64,000 nucleotides of DNA, from contig NW_026731983.1 of assembly GCF_028476545.1 (NCBI RefSeq), forward strand, positions 946,501 to 1,010,500. The letters are read 5' to 3'. The stretch is from Physella acuta. Lineage: Eukaryota > Mollusca > Gastropoda > Physidae. Under the pieces are notes generated by a model that did not search any database, was not told the origin of the DNA, and saw nothing but the letters and a program-made list of their open reading frames with translations. Every line of letters begins with the position of its first letter. Position 1 is the stretch's first letter. Shown here piece after piece: positions 49,173-60,951 of the stretch. The translations under genes and the position numbers were made by a program.

Positions 49173-49386
49173 ATTCGACGTGTACCACAGCTCAGCATGC
49201 TCTTAGGGTGATCACTTCCAAGTACTTATCTCCCCTTCTGTTATGGAATATTGTAATCTAACGAGTGATCGCTAGTTTTTATATTTGTTAACTGCCATTG
49301 TTCTGAAACAGTTTAATTAATCTGTAATGACTAATTAAATAGCATTTTTACATATATAAACCTATTTATGATTGCTTAGAAAACAG

Positions 49387-49904
49387 GGATGGCTTGACCA
49401 CCAAGAACATGTTTGAAAGCTTTCGGGAAAGTACAGCGAACTTAATAGAAAGTATACAGAAAGCGTCACAAAAACAAAGTGGACAAATTAATTCTCTTAG
49501 CTTACATCATCTTGTGCACTGTGTCCTCAACTCAGCATTTAAAATTGGAAAAGCAAAAGCAGATTTTAACAAAATAAGCCATCTTGAAAGGTCCTTGGAA
49601 TTATGTAGTGATGCTATAGATAACACCATTTACTATCATGGCAACGCATTTGATGTAGACTATGTCCCAAAGTATTTAGTTCTCCGGTCGGGGCTCCAGT
49701 TTTTGATAGATGCAGATTCATCTTTTAAGGCGGAGTGTGAAAGAGTAGATTCATATTTACACGAGTCCATTCAGTTGTTTGATGAAGGTTTGGAGAAGTG
49801 GAAACAAAACAGTGACTATAGTGGGTTCTACAACATCACACATTCAACAGAAGACCTCAATCTACCTGATGGAGTACCTCAACATCATAATTGGTGGCTA
49901 TCAG
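49387..49904 (+). CDS. Unrecognised helical protein, one internal exon
   Basis: Open frame bounded by an acceptor (AGAAAACAG|G) and a consensus donor (TCAG|GTAAGC). It encodes about 172 residues, mainly predicted helix: an N-terminal Ser/Gln/Lys-rich helix (residues about 5-45), a segment with KIGKAKADFNKISHLERS, a Cys/Asp-containing middle (LELCSDAIDNTIYYHG) and an amphipathic stretch near SYLHESIQLFDEG. The end is LPDGVPQHHNWW, whose Pro-rich, double-Trp end looks like a conserved motif. No signal peptide or membrane segment is visible. Codon use and the two splice sites support a real exon, and its lack of stops over 518 bp in AT-rich DNA is unlikely by chance. The exons on either side were not found: 49905-52260 shows nothing I can join. 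I do not recognise the family. Confidence 0.6.
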
Positions 49905-52259
49905 GTAAGCTAAATACTTTAAATGCTACTCTAAGTAAATATAATTAGCGCGTAAACAGAAAATATTTTAAAGAAGTCTTATCAAGGTTGTTGTTAACTA
50001 TAATTTGGGTTAAAAGATATTATTAAACAAGATATTCGTGTTATCTATGTTCTAATAAAGTACCGAATTAAATTTAACATATACTTCTACTCTACGAGTG
50101 ACTTCCCTTAAAGCGTTAAAAAAAAATTTATAGCTTTTTAAACTTCCATAAAATCTTAATAGGACACGTGTGTTTTTGTAGTTCCTTTTTAAACTGCATG
50201 CTTTGTTAATTACTTAGAGAGTTTTATAACTTAACATGTCAACTGTCAATTGTCCATTAAGCTGGCAATGTAGAAGGTAGTTTGAATTTTAGCCGTAAAA
50301 TAAAATACATTTTTTCCTGAAAAAAAAAACCCAACGGAAATAAGAAATTTCTTTCTCAATATAAAGTATTTTTACTGGTGTAAGTTTGTAACTATTTATT
50401 GAAATAACACTGTAACTGAATAATTTTATAGAAAAATTGAATGTTAAAAGCTTTAAATCACCTTTGTGACATTGAATGGTACTTTTAACTTTATACAGGT
50501 TACGATGTCAGGTAAGACAATCCTTTTCATCTCAAATTAAAATTTAAGAGACAAAATATTTAATATTATCTTTCTCTCTAATATATGAAGATTATTTTTT
50601 AAAAATAATTTTTTTTCAAATATAAACAAGTACATCAAGATATATGTGTGTGTGTGCGTTAGGCTGTTACATAATTCAAATATTTACACAATTTTCATTA
50701 CAAGAACCAAATGGAAAAAAATAATTGGTCCATCAAAGCATTCAAATAAAAGTAATTATAAAGAAAGAAATACCAAAACATACTGCTTTTTGTGAATTTG
50801 TTACAATTTTAAAACTTAAGATTATTACGATAAACTAGAACTACTCCCACAAGTATTAATCAATAGTCATAAAAATGTTTTTTGCTTTATCTATAGAACG
50901 AGGTATTTCAATGCTAGATGTTTTCAATCTATACTAGAGTCTAATATTTTTATGTAAAGAATATACAAAAATGTTTGCACATTGTTAACAAAATAAAGTC
51001 AATTTCTATATTTTTGTTTTTTACTATCAGGGTGTATCGAGTATTGATCATAATAGGGCAATTAAAGAGGATGTTTTCCAGTAGGACCTATATCTTGTAA
51101 TTAGGTGTAGAAAAGAGATTTTTTTGAAATACAAGGGAAAGAGGCTGTGTCGCTTATTAAACTATAATGCCTAGTGTATTCATGCGTATACTGTGTTATA
51201 TGTTTCCCGAGGAAAAGCGGAAGTTACCTACTCTAGTATTTTGAAAATGTTTTTGTTGTTGTTCCCTTAAACCAGTCTTCTAGTCTACAACGTCGGGCCA
51301 TCTGTAGGTTAATGATGCAAGTCATTCATTGTCACTCACCGTTAGGTCCGTATGGCAATGTCCTCTAATTGTCTTTGCCCAAGCATTAGTTCGGTTTTCT
51401 CCTGGTCTGGTGTGTTGGTTTGTCGCCCTACTGTGTTTCTTAGCTTTTTTATGGGGAAAAGAAAAAGTTGGGTATAAAGGTAAGGTGCGTAGCAGTTAGC
51501 TTTCAATTGATTAGAAATCGTTTCCTTTATTGACATGTTTACAAATTTTCGCAATGTTTGATAGATTTGTCGCCAATAGAGCGGTTCCCCTTCACTAGTC
51601 ATGCAATCATTAGCTTTATCGTGTTTGAAACGTGCAGTAGTAGTAGTGATCCGTTGACCAATTAGACTTCTTGTAATCTGCCTTCTTTAAAACTATTTTT
51701 AAAATATGAAGGGGGAGGGGTATTTTACTATAAATGAGAGATCGTAGTGTAAGCTCTCGGTTAGTGGGGAAGTTGTCAATGGTCACTACAATGCTACTGT
51801 CACATGTCGCTATATTTAATACTAGCCTGTTTTAATGTTCAATTTACTCCTTGTAGGCCTCTGTTTTATTCCAGTCAGCGTCTTTTGATTATAGCAATGA
51901 GGCTATAATCTTATGTTTACTGTCAGATGGTGCCGTCTGTCACTAGTCTTTTCATAGCATGGGTTGGTGGTTGGTGTCAATGTCTATGACGGTAAAATTT
52001 ATTACGGTCAAACTTGATCTTATTTCATGTAGTCTAAATAGTGTGAAGATAGATGTGGCTGTCGGTCTGTTGTCATCTTCTGTTCTATCTTTTTTAAATT
52101 GTGCTATAATGGTGAGGGTGACTATTTTATTTATTGCGTCAAACAGTTTAGAAGCCAGCTCCAATATGTCCTCTATGTTTAATTCTATCTTTCCGTTTGC
52201 GGATAAGCTTGGTGTATTATAATCGTTCATTTAGAAAGGTTACTATAGTCTTCAACTGA
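49905..52259. other. Probable intron and intergenic DNA, no exon identified
   Basis: AT-rich. Short frames at 51342-51602 (-) and 51952-52230 (both strands) have no recognisable domain. A continuation exon of the 49387 gene may be hidden here. Confidence 0.35.
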
Positions 52260-52470
52260 ATCGAATTCGGGCGACTTTGGCGGCCGACAGGGTGTTATTA
52301 GGCGCCACGGGTCTTCTCGTGATAGCTATGGCGCCTACGTTAATTTAAGTAAGTACAAAAGACTGTGCATAAGTTTGGGTAATATAGTCATTTACTAAGT
52401 TGAATAAGGCGGTTCCGCCGGACCCCCAGTATGGTAATATTTGGATCCCGGGCTAGACAGTGAGCACTTT
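52260..52470 (-). mobile_element. Fragment of the GGCGCC-rich element set
   Basis: TTAGGCGCCACGGGTCTTCT, TATGGCGCCTACGTTAATTT and GTTCCGCCGGACCCCCAG recur at 58440-58590 and resemble the complement of the front half of the 17087-19515 element. Confidence 0.5.
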
Positions 52471-52477
52471 GCGATTA

Positions 52478-53080
52478 TTACAAGCTTTTATTTAACTCAC
52501 TTCCTCTGTCTGTCTAGATCGAAACGCTGGAGTGAAAATTCGGACAGTTCTACTTGACCGATACGATTCACATTAGACACTTGGGTCAAGACATGAAGAC
52601 AATGCAATCTGAAATTAAATTTGTCTTAATTGGATGCCTAATTATTTTTTTAATGAATTAATTAAAATTTGGATCGAATTAGTAGGCATGTTTATCCAAC
52701 CACACCACACGCGTCATCACGTTCAATAGCTGCGCCATCACGTTCAATGGCTGCGCCATCACGTTCAGTAGGCGCGCAATGGTTTTTAGTCATTCTATTG
52801 TAAATAAAACATGTAAAGTACTGAAAAAAAAATTCATAAAAAAAACGTTTTAATAACAAGCTTTTATGTAATAATGCACTAAAAAGTAGAAAATAAATTA
52901 TAGACTACTATTTAAATAACTATAAAGAAAAGCGTGGGTGTCTTCCTTAACATTAGTAAAGGTATCCAATAGATACTAAAGTGACCCACGCTTTTCTTTA
53001 TAGTTATTTAAATAGTAGTCTATAATTTATTTTTAGTGCATTATTACATAAAAGCTTGTTATTAAAACGTTTTTTTATGA
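52478..53080 (+). repeat. Single palindrome-ended unit (PAL family)
   Basis: One complete unit: ACAAGCTTTTATTTAACTCA start, GTCAAGACATGAAGACAATG, three diverged copies of GCGCCATCACGTTCAATGGC-like sequence, GTAAAGTACTGAAAAA, then a palindrome at 52856-53059. One arm has a ~9-bp deletion near TTATTTTTAGTGC. Confidence 0.9.
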
Positions 53081-53465
53081 TTTTTTTGCATTTAAGTTTA
53101 TGTTTATGTTTGCGTTTTTTTGCATTAGCTACTGTTTTCGTTTAAGTTTGCGTTATTGTTTCTATTTGTATTTTTTTTTTGTTTACGTTTGGATTTTCTT
53201 TGTATTTGCGTTTGGATTTGTGTTTGTTTTCATTTTTCTTGTTTGAGTTTGTGTTTGAGTTTGTGGTTGCGTTTGTGTTTGTGTTATGTTTGCGTTTATT
53301 TGTGTTTTGTGTTTGGTTGGTTTTGGTTAGGGTTAATTCGAAAGTTATACATCTCCTAAACCAGGGCAATGCCGTGTATGTGCTGATTACTAAACACTGA
53401 AGTTATGGTCCTTTATAGAAAGATTTTTCACACAGGCCAGTGTAGGGCATGGCCAGACGGCTAGT
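53081..53465 (-). repeat. GTTTGTGTTT-type degenerate repeat with a conserved end
   Basis: Imperfect GTTTGC/GTTTGTG hexamers to about 53320, then GGTTAGGGTTAAT, CCAGGGCAATGCCGTGTATG and TTATGGTCCTTTA, ending TGGCCAGACGGCTAGTA (an ACTAGC head, reversed). A second copy of the conserved end is at 58925-59040. Confidence 0.75.
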
Positions 53466-53717
53466 ATACATATAAAAAATGTGCTGTTTAGACCATTTTT
53501 AACATTTTATATACAATATGTTTTCAAGGAGGTAGGGAGGTAAGCACGTGCTATTGAAAAACTTCAAAAACGAGCGAGAGGAGGGGTCATGGGGGCAAAA
53601 ACATTTAAGTGGAGGGGGTAGGAGAGGGTTATGGTTTTTTTCCTATAAACAATCATCTTTATTTTTATCGGTAATACATTATCATAAGAATCCTAATATA
53701 TAAAAGCCCATGTTCGC

Positions 53718-53759
<42 letters not shown>

Positions 53760-53762
53760 CCG
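53466..53762. repeat. Spacer with (CT)n
   Basis: (CT)n at about 53720-53756; no gene. Confidence 0.6.
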
Positions 53763-54410
53763 TAGCATTTTTACTTTCTCGTTTATACGAAGTATAGAGA
53801 AAGTCTTGTAATCGTGCACTGATACGGAAAAACATAATTTGCAATCTTGTCCGTATGTCTGTGTGTCTGTCTGTGTGTGGATGTGTGTCTGTCTGTCTAT
53901 GTGTAAACACGATAACTTGAGTACTGTTACAGCTAGGTTGATGAAATTTCATATATAAGTATTTTATCAAAATTGTAGATCCGTATCAACTTTTGAGCGA
54001 TTTCCGATAACCGGAAGTGGTACTTTTTTTTTACTTTGAATTTTTCAAAAGCCTATAACTTGAGTACTATTTAGGATAGATAAATGAAATTTCACATGTA
54101 AGTAAAAAATCTAATTCTCTACCTTCTGTCAAATTGTGAGTAATTTCCGTTGACCGAAAGTACTAATTTAAGCTATTTCCGATTTCTCAAAAAACGCATG
54201 TAAATTCATATAGTACTAATACTATTGCGCACTATTATGCACATTTTGATTTGGCGTTCGCTTGGTGCGCAATTATTTTTTCTAAGAGATTCTATTCTAT
54301 TTTAAAAAGTTTAAGTAATTAAAAATCATGTCCATATTCCAAGTTATATAAGAATATTCGAGAAAGTCTAGGGGAGATCACTCCCGGTTTATTAGGCTCT
54401 GTGATCAGTA
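53763..54410 (+). repeat. Interspersed repeat (family G)
   Basis: Starts with the palindromic ACTTTCTCGTTTATACGAAG then TATAGAGAAAGTCTTG, has two related blocks containing CTTGAGTACT followed by TGAAATTTCA, then TTTGGCGTTCGCTTGGTGCG, and ends GAGAAAGTCTAGGGGAGATC and ACTCCCGGTTTATTAG. A reverse copy is at 30370-30805. Confidence 0.75.
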
Positions 54411-54917
54411 TGTTCAGTGATATATGGAGAACTTAAAGATACGGACAACTGCTGAAAATAATATGTTGGATGTTTTAAATGTGTTAACTAAATTTTATTT
54501 AAAGAAGGAAAATAATAATTTTAAAAAGAAATATTTGAATGTAAAAACACATTTATACCTATGCAGCCGGAAAAGTGTTTATTGTCGTGACAATATTGCA
54601 ATAAACAAATACGTCACAAGCCACATTTTTAAACTAATGGCGTATCTTCCAACTTTTAAATATAAAAGAAACGAACTATTGTTTTCAAATTTGATTTAGA
54701 ACTATAGATCTACTTAAGTTCTGTACGCTATGAAATGTATACAATTTTCTCGGCTAAAAGTAACACAATTTATTAAAAAAAAACAACATAAATATCAATG
54801 AACTGCAGGGTTTTTAATGGAATTATTTAAGTCTCTAAATCAGTGTGTGCGTTTAATAATACTACCCAGCTGAGAAGCTATATAGAATGCTGCACGAAAA
54901 ATTACAACGTGCTGTTC
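54411..54917. other. AT-rich spacer, no gene seen
   Basis: A 91-codon frame at 54424 has no recognisable feature. Confidence 0.35.
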
Positions 54918-55275
54918 AGACATATGGTCAAACAGATGTTCTGACCAGAGTTTCTTCCAGGCATCTCTTCGGGGGGGGGGGGCTTCGCCCCCCCGAAAAC
55001 ATTTTACCGCCCCCCCGAACGAAATGAAATTTATATAATTTATATAGAAAATATATACTTTTAACAGTGTCCGCCCCCCCCCCGAAGAAAGTTTACCGCC
55101 CCCCCCCCCCCGAAAATTTCAAGTGCCCCCCCCCCCCCGGAGAAAAAAGTCTGGAAGAAACACTGGTTCTGACATATGGTCAAACAGATATACTGACATA
55201 TAGTCAAACAGGTGTTCTGACATAAAGTCAAACAGATGTATTGACATATGGTCAAACAGATGTAGTAACATATTT
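54918..55275. repeat. ~26-bp minisatellite split by a MITE
   Basis: Units of the form TTCTGACATATGGTCAAACA plus GATG. One unit lies left of the MITE (54918-54945) and about four lie right of it (55166-55275). Confidence 0.85.
54946..55165. mobile_element. hAT-like MITE (CAGTGTTTCTTCC family), complete
   Basis: Ends CAGAGTTTCTTCCAGGC / GTCTGGAAGAAACACTG, flanked by GTTCTGAC at 54938-54945 and 55166-55173. The 8-bp repeat fits hAT duplication, with the caveat that GTTCTGAC is also part of the host minisatellite unit. The interior is almost all G- or C-runs around an AT centre. Confidence 0.8.
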
Positions 55276-56199
55276 GCGTGTTACAGCACATCTGTCATTT
55301 AGTTAACCATACACGTATTACTTCTTTGACTATGCTGTTGGCATGCTTTTTATCCTTAATGTATGCTATGTATTTTCAGGTACATCTAAATTATTTGTGA
55401 AACATTTCATGTCTCATTATTCGTGTTCAATTTATATTTACACTAAATCTATGAGGCCTAGCACCAACCTTTATGTGGAGACTAAAATATCGTTATTGAT
55501 TCTTTGAGTAGCCTATATGTTGATTTCAATTAATGGACTCTCGGGAAAAATGTATACAATCTTATGAATTGTATCATAAATTTAAATCAAATAACAGTTT
55601 TTGATTTCTATTTTAAAATATATATATTATGGTTAACCCCCTTTTGTGGTCAAAGCCCATCTGTGGTCAAAGCCCCGCTGTGGGCAAAGCCCCTATGGTC
55701 AAACCCCCTATGGTCAAGGCACCTGCGGTCAAAGCACCTAAGACCCTTAATTCACGTGTAACGGGTACCGACGGCTAGTATAAGATAGTATTACAACACA
55801 AGACATTGCAAACATTGCAAAGATAGTAATCTTAAGGTTGTATTCAGGTTAGGCATTTGCAGATTATTGTGGGGTTTGGAATGAACATATTGGCATCGTA
55901 CTCAGCAAAGCGTATCCTAACTATTGTGGTGTACTATTTATGGCGTATTCGTCACTTGAGGGTCTTTTTTATAGTCTGGATGGTAGGGCATTGAAGAAAG
56001 ATGTGTGTTTTGTATTTTGTCTGCATAGTGGACAGGAGTTTCTAATTTAATTGTATTAGTGTTGTATTATAAATGAGTCTATATGTTATTGCCCTATGTT
56101 TGTCTTGCTAATTGCACGGTGAAATGGACTTTGTTTCTTTCTATGTGATAGTGGAAACACGCACAAAGTAAAAAAAAAATAATTTAAAATGTTTTAATA
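55276..56199. repeat. Spacer with a 15-bp repeat and a reversed GTTACACGTGAA head
   Basis: 55640-55745 has about seven units of TATGGTCAAAGCCCC type. It abuts TTCACGTGTAACGGGTACCG and ACGGCTAGTA, the reversed head also seen at 21620 and 21869. The rest shows no gene. Confidence 0.7.
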
Positions 56200-56268
56200 A
56201 CAAGCTTTTATGTAATAATGCACTAAAAATTAGACAATAAATCATGCACTACTATTTAAATAACTTTA
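56200..56268 (+). repeat. PAL-family half palindrome
   Basis: ACAAGCTTTTATGTAATAAT, GCACTAAAAATTAGACAATA and CTACTATTTAAATAACT form one arm only. Confidence 0.7.
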
Positions 56269-56474
56269 AATAACTTTAATGTAAACAACTTAAATAACTT
56301 TACCTTTTTTAATTAAATAGAGGTGCATCACTAAAAACAGTTGCTCACTGTAACAATACGTATATGTTGTTCATATCATTGTTATTGTGAATTCATAATA
56401 TTCACTAAACAGTACTCTTTTTGATGAACGTATTACTTTATTATATATCTATATTATCGATATCTAATTACACT

Positions 56475-56845
56475 TTTAAAAAAAACACGTTTTTCTTGTG
56501 GACTAAAAAGGGGATCTACCAATGACTGCTCGTAGACTTTGTGCTTCCTCGAGCTGTGCAGGTTCTTGTGATGACTGTTCATACATTAGATGACAAAAAA
56601 AGGTAGGTCGGGCAGATTTATGATTAAAGCGAAAAGCACACAACACACGAATTTTGGAAATTTGATGGTGAACGTGCCCACGTTTTTTGTTATCAAATAT
56701 TGTATGAACAGTCATCACAAGAACCTGCACAGCTCGAGGAAGCACACAATCTACGAGCAGTCATTCGTAGATCCCCTAGGGTCGGAAGAAAAATTTATTT
56801 TCTACTTTTTAGTCCACAAGAAAAACGTGGTTTTTTAAAAAGTTT
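56475..56845. repeat. Long inverted repeat, ~110-bp arms and ~110-bp spacer
   Basis: Left arm about 56485-56587: ACACGTTTTTCTTGTGGACT, AAAAAGGGGATCTACCAATG, ACTGCTCGTAGACTTTGTGC, TTCCTCGAGCTGTGCAGG, TTCTTGTGATGACTGTTCAT. Right arm about 56702-56830 is its complement, with a ~45-bp insertion holding TTTATTTTCTACTTTTTAGT. Arms differ at only a few positions. No transposase. Foldback-like in form. Confidence 0.85.
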
Positions 56846-57047
56846 TTTTTAAGTATTTTATTTTTCAATAAATGTACATGGGGCCGTTCGTTGCTAGCGT
56901 CCCATTTATGGACGTTTTTAAAAAAAAAAGATATTTAAAAAAGTATTGATTTAAAAAAAAAATCCATAGTCATTCCTTCATTCAGTGCCCAAAAGCTAAA
57001 CCATATCAAAAAATTATAAAAATTTGAGACCTTTGGGATAATATGGG

Positions 57048-57049
<2 letters not shown>

Positions 57050-57082
<33 letters not shown>

Positions 57083-57083
57083 C
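57050..57083. repeat. (ATA)n microsatellite
   Basis: About eleven ATA/AAT triplets. Confidence 0.95.
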
Positions 57084-57334
57084 CAAGAACAATCCACGAA
57101 CAGAGTGTCATGGTGACGGTTACATTCTTCTATACAGGCACGCTCACTGCCCACCTTACACTCCCCTTTTATATACTTCAATCTGTCCCCTAACATCAGT
57201 GAGAGATATAACAAAAAGCATGGGAAAAAACGATTAGTCGCTCACAGAGTCCTTCAGTTGGCCAGCTATTCTATTTTTATACAAGTTCAAGCTAAATATA
57301 ATATAGATAAACTATACCCAAGTACAGTCTGTTA

Positions 57335-57615
57335 CATGTAGGCCTACCTAATGAACATCATTCCGTATAATAGTGCGCAATAGTTGGATAAGATAGCCTA
57401 CTAGTTTGAACACGATTTTAATTAATTAAAAAAAATTAATTAAAATCCCATTAACTCAAATTTAATGTCACATTGCATTGTCGTCATGTCTTGTTCCACG
57501 TGCCAACATTAAAACAAATGTTTCATTTAGAAGTGCCCGAAATTTGCTCGGACGTTTCGATTTAGACAGACAGACAGACATAGACAGTAAGTTAAATAAA
57601 AGCTTGTAAAAAAAA
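57335..57615 (-). repeat. PAL-family body, reverse, no palindrome
   Basis: GCGCAATAGTTGGATAAGAT, CTACTAGTTTGAACACGATT, TGTCACATTGCATTGTCGTC and GTAAGTTAAATAAAAGCTTG match the complemented PAL body. Confidence 0.7.
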
Positions 57616-58080
57616 AACTCGACTTAATCGCCTTGGTGTAATGAAAGTTTTGTAAAAAAGTTTAATTTTCCAAACTTCTCATTTTAATTGACGTAACGTG
57701 CAAAGAATAGCATCTAAATAAATGTATAATAAATTCTAATTTTGTTTGAAAAAATTGTTCAAATTACTTCCCTAACTCCTTTAATATCAATTACTTTTTT
57801 TGGTTGATTAAAAAAAACAACATTACACTGGGAAACAATACTCTTTATTACTTTGTTTTCATGGTAAAAAAACAAGTACATAATTAGCATGGATTGATAA
57901 AGTGCACTGTAATATGTAAAACAGTGGTACTTTAAATACTGCCTTTTTTAATTTCTACACTGAATTAACCAATTATTATTTTCTAAAAATAACAGTTTAG
58001 AAGCCTTTACTAAACGTGCTCTATGTTTACTTCCATCTTTCCGTTTTTGGAAAATATCATGTATAATAGTCGTTCACTAA
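57616..58080. other. AT-rich spacer, no gene seen
   Basis: Nothing recognised. Confidence 0.4.
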
Positions 58081-59040
58081 AATCTAGTCCAGGGCGCCCT
58101 CCGACGTTCCAACGGGGTGATATTAGCCGCCGCGGGTCATCCCATGAAACTATGGCATATGCGTTAGTTTTAAACAGTGCAATGGACTATAGATAAGATG
58201 GGGTATTATACTCGTTTACTATAATATAGGTTTGCGTATAGGTTTGTATTTTCGTTTTCGTTTGCATATTTGTGTTTGTATTTGTGTTTGCCATTGTGTT
58301 TTTATTTTCTTTTGTGTTTATGGTTGTGTCTGCATTTGTGTTTGCATGTGTGTTAGCTTTTGTGTTTGCGTTTAATTTATAACCCTAACCCTAACCCTAA
58401 CCCTAACCCAAGGCGTCCACTTGCGCCCATACAGATTGCTGTCTGGCGCCCGGGCCTTTAATGTAAGCGCTTTGGCGCCTACGTTCTTTTAAATGAGTGT
58501 AATATACTATGGATAAGTAAGGTTGAAGTTGAATCTGTCCGTTCCGCCGGCACCCAGCAGGGTGCGATTTTTGAGCCCCGGGCTAGAATGTGAGATGTAT
58601 GCGCTTAAATTTGAATTTAAGATTGCGTTTCTGCTCTGCATTATTATTTTGCGTTTAGGTTTACGTTTAGTTTTTGCTTTTGTTTCTGTGTAAGTGTTTG
58701 CGTTTCTGTTTGCTTTTGTAATTGCGTTGGTGTTTATATTTTTGTTGTGTTTACATTTGTTTTTGCATTTGTGTTTGCGTTTGGGTTTGGGTTTGTGTTA
58801 GTGTTCGTTTGTGTGTTTCGTTTGAGTTTGAGTTTGAGTTTGTTTTTGTGTTTTCGTTGGGTTTTATGTTTGCATTTTGTTTTATGTTTGCGTTTCCTTT
58901 TGTGTCTGTACTTTGGATTTGGTTCGTTGTGGTTAGGGTTAATGCCAAAAGTAATATGTTTCCTGAACCCGGGCAATGCTGGGCGTATGCTGCTTACTAA
59001 ACATACAAGTCATGGTCCTTTACTGATAGGTTTTTAACTA
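58081..59040 (-). repeat. GGCGCC-rich fragments with GTTTGT hexamer tracts and telomere-like repeat
   Basis: Two hexamer tracts (about 58220-58378 and 58640-58930) flank GGCGCC-rich DNA homologous to 52260-52470. At 58381-58410 there are nearly five CCCTAA units. The conserved end GTGGTTAGGGTTAATGCC, CCCGGGCAATGCTGGGC and CATGGTCCTTTACTG at 58925-59040 matches 53320-53420. Confidence 0.7.
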
Positions 59041-59317
59041 TTTCCTAATTTAGTTATTAAACCGTATTTATCACAAAGAATATCATGAGACATCAAACAG
59101 CAAAAAAACACAATATACAGTCTTAGATATAACCGGTTTTAAAGCGCTTGACTATCTTCAGCTTCCAAACATTAATTTTAATAATTTAATTACTGATTAA
59201 ATAAATTTTGTAGTTCAATAATGTTCATTGTAAGGATGGTGCAGATAAAGTTATCAAAATAAAAATGATCACTATGTTTAGTAACAGTTTAGTAAAAGTA
59301 TAGACACATTACATAGG

Positions 59318-59400
<83 letters not shown>
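59041..59400. repeat. Spacer with (TA)n immediately upstream of a GIMAP 5' exon
   Basis: (TA)n at about 59322-59398, followed by TTCTTTCTTTTAACAG, a good acceptor, just before the coding exon at 59427. Confidence 0.8.
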
Positions 59401-59426
59401 TTTCTTTTAACAGATACACATGTGAA

Positions 59427-60308
59427 ATGGCGGACGGTGGTAAACTAGAAAGTGGTATTAATAAAGAACTTCCTACTTCGATGGAAGATGATTCAAAAGA
59501 ACACACATATGATAACATTTGTTCAGAAAAATTAAAAAATTTAAAAGAACAGACGGAGAAAGGAAAAGCGAAATGTGAAGATGAAAGTATTTCTAATGCT
59601 GCAATTCAAGATTTGATTGAGTGTGAAACAGACTCCATGCTAGAATTACTACCACAAAGAGGAAAGGGAGAAAATCAGAGTTTTCAAAATGTCTTAGCAG
59701 ATAAATCTGAAGGAAATTTATTATCTCTAAGAGTTAGTTACTTTGCTGAAGCAAACAATACATGTGTTAATCAATGTGAATTCTTAGCAACGCACATATT
59801 AGGCATCTTTGTGTTTTTCAAAAATATTAATACCTCGTAAAACAACTGTTATTTAGATATCAAAATAACACTTTTAGACAAAAAATCATAGCCAACAGCA
59901 ACATTAATATCTAGCATTTTTCAAAAATGTAACGAGTCTTTAAATTAAGCTTCAACTTCTGTTTTAATGTATTTACTACTATTTATGTAATAAATGATCA
60001 TTAGAAATATTACACATTGTTACACACTGAATTGTCTTATTTTAACATTGAAATTGTACATGCATATTACTAAATAATTAACCAATGTTCTACTCCAGAA
60101 ACTTGACGCAGACACAAGTTCTGAAGAAACAAAAATGACTGATATAATCGAGGAAACAGGAAAGGATAAAGGTTTATATAAATATAAACCATCAGTTGGT
60201 GGTGATGTAGCATGCTCAGAAAGCTCAATAAAAAAAACAACTGAATTATTGGGGCCCGATGATTTAAAAGATCAAGACATGATCAAAACGTTAAATATCA
60301 CTAAAGAG
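59427..60308 (+). CDS. Two 5' coding exons of a GIMAP gene (N-terminal extension)
   Basis: Exon 59427-59732 begins at ATG in a good context (GTGAAATGG), 102 codons; exon 60099-60308, 70 codons. Both end in phase 0 at GTTAGT donors, and 60099 follows TCTACTCCAG. The protein is acidic and Lys/Glu/Ser-rich (EDDSKEHTYDN, SMLELLPQRGKGENQ) with no fold that I recognise, like exon 1 of GIMAP copy 2. Both frames are undamaged although the adjacent G-domain copy at 60952 is wrecked. The nearest intact partner is the G exon at 63797, also phase 0. The intervening DNA holds a family F repeat and a PAL fragment. Assignment to a GIMAP gene rests on position and phase. Confidence 0.6.
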
Positions 60309-60440
60309 GTTAGTAAATGTATATACATTACATTACATATACATTAACACTGATTATTATACATGAGTAAATGATTCTTGTTAAAAATTAAAATATTTTT
60401 TTAAAAATGTAATTAAAAGCAAAAAACTAAAAACAAAATG

Positions 60441-60832
60441 TATAACGAGCCGACCTGCGGCGTATCACACGCCGCTATTTAGTTTTATTTTCTACTTTTC
60501 AGTAATTCATAATTTGTGAATTCGACAGTGCCAATGCTGTCACTGAAAATATTTGCTTTAAAACACTAAAACCCTCCTTCCCCCCCCCCCCCGTGAAAGC
60601 AGCCTCCTCTTAGTTACCTCCCCTAAGTTTAAAATAGTTTCAAAGTAAATTATCTGCCCCTAATAGGCGTCACTAAACCCGACTCTACGATTTATCGTGA
60701 ACCACAGCTCACCAGACCATGTGGGGGTGGGGGTGGTTGCGATATGCCTTGAGAGGAAGAGAGGGGACTATTAGGCGCGCTTACAGCTTGGTGTTTTCTA
60801 ACGTCTCCAAGAAGAGAATTATATATATAGAT
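60441..60832 (+). mobile_element. Hairpin-headed ~400-bp repeat (family F), copy 2
   Basis: Head CCGACCTGCGGCGTATCACACGCCGC, stem GCGGCGT / ACGCCGC, then the same order of blocks as 12577-13030 and the same end AAGAGAATTATATATATAGA. It lies between GIMAP exons. Confidence 0.8.
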
Positions 60833-60951
60833 TAGGGCCTTATACAACGTAATTAAGTTGTGTTTACTCTTTATTGCGTACACTTACATGGAGTGGTTAT
60901 AATTAAAATTTAATTCAGTGGTGTAAAAATGTTTAAAATATGTACAAGTAG

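Noticed and set aside
51342-52230. Paired ORFs on both strands as a possible gene
   Set aside because: Mirror frames over the same bases, no splice context or recognisable motif.
53142-53400. Asn/Lys/Thr- or Phe/Cys/Leu-rich ORFs (also 58722-59037)
   Set aside because: Products of degenerate GTTTGT-type hexamer repeats.
58381-58410. Chromosome end
   Set aside because: Under five units, inside dispersed repeats, with genes on both sides.
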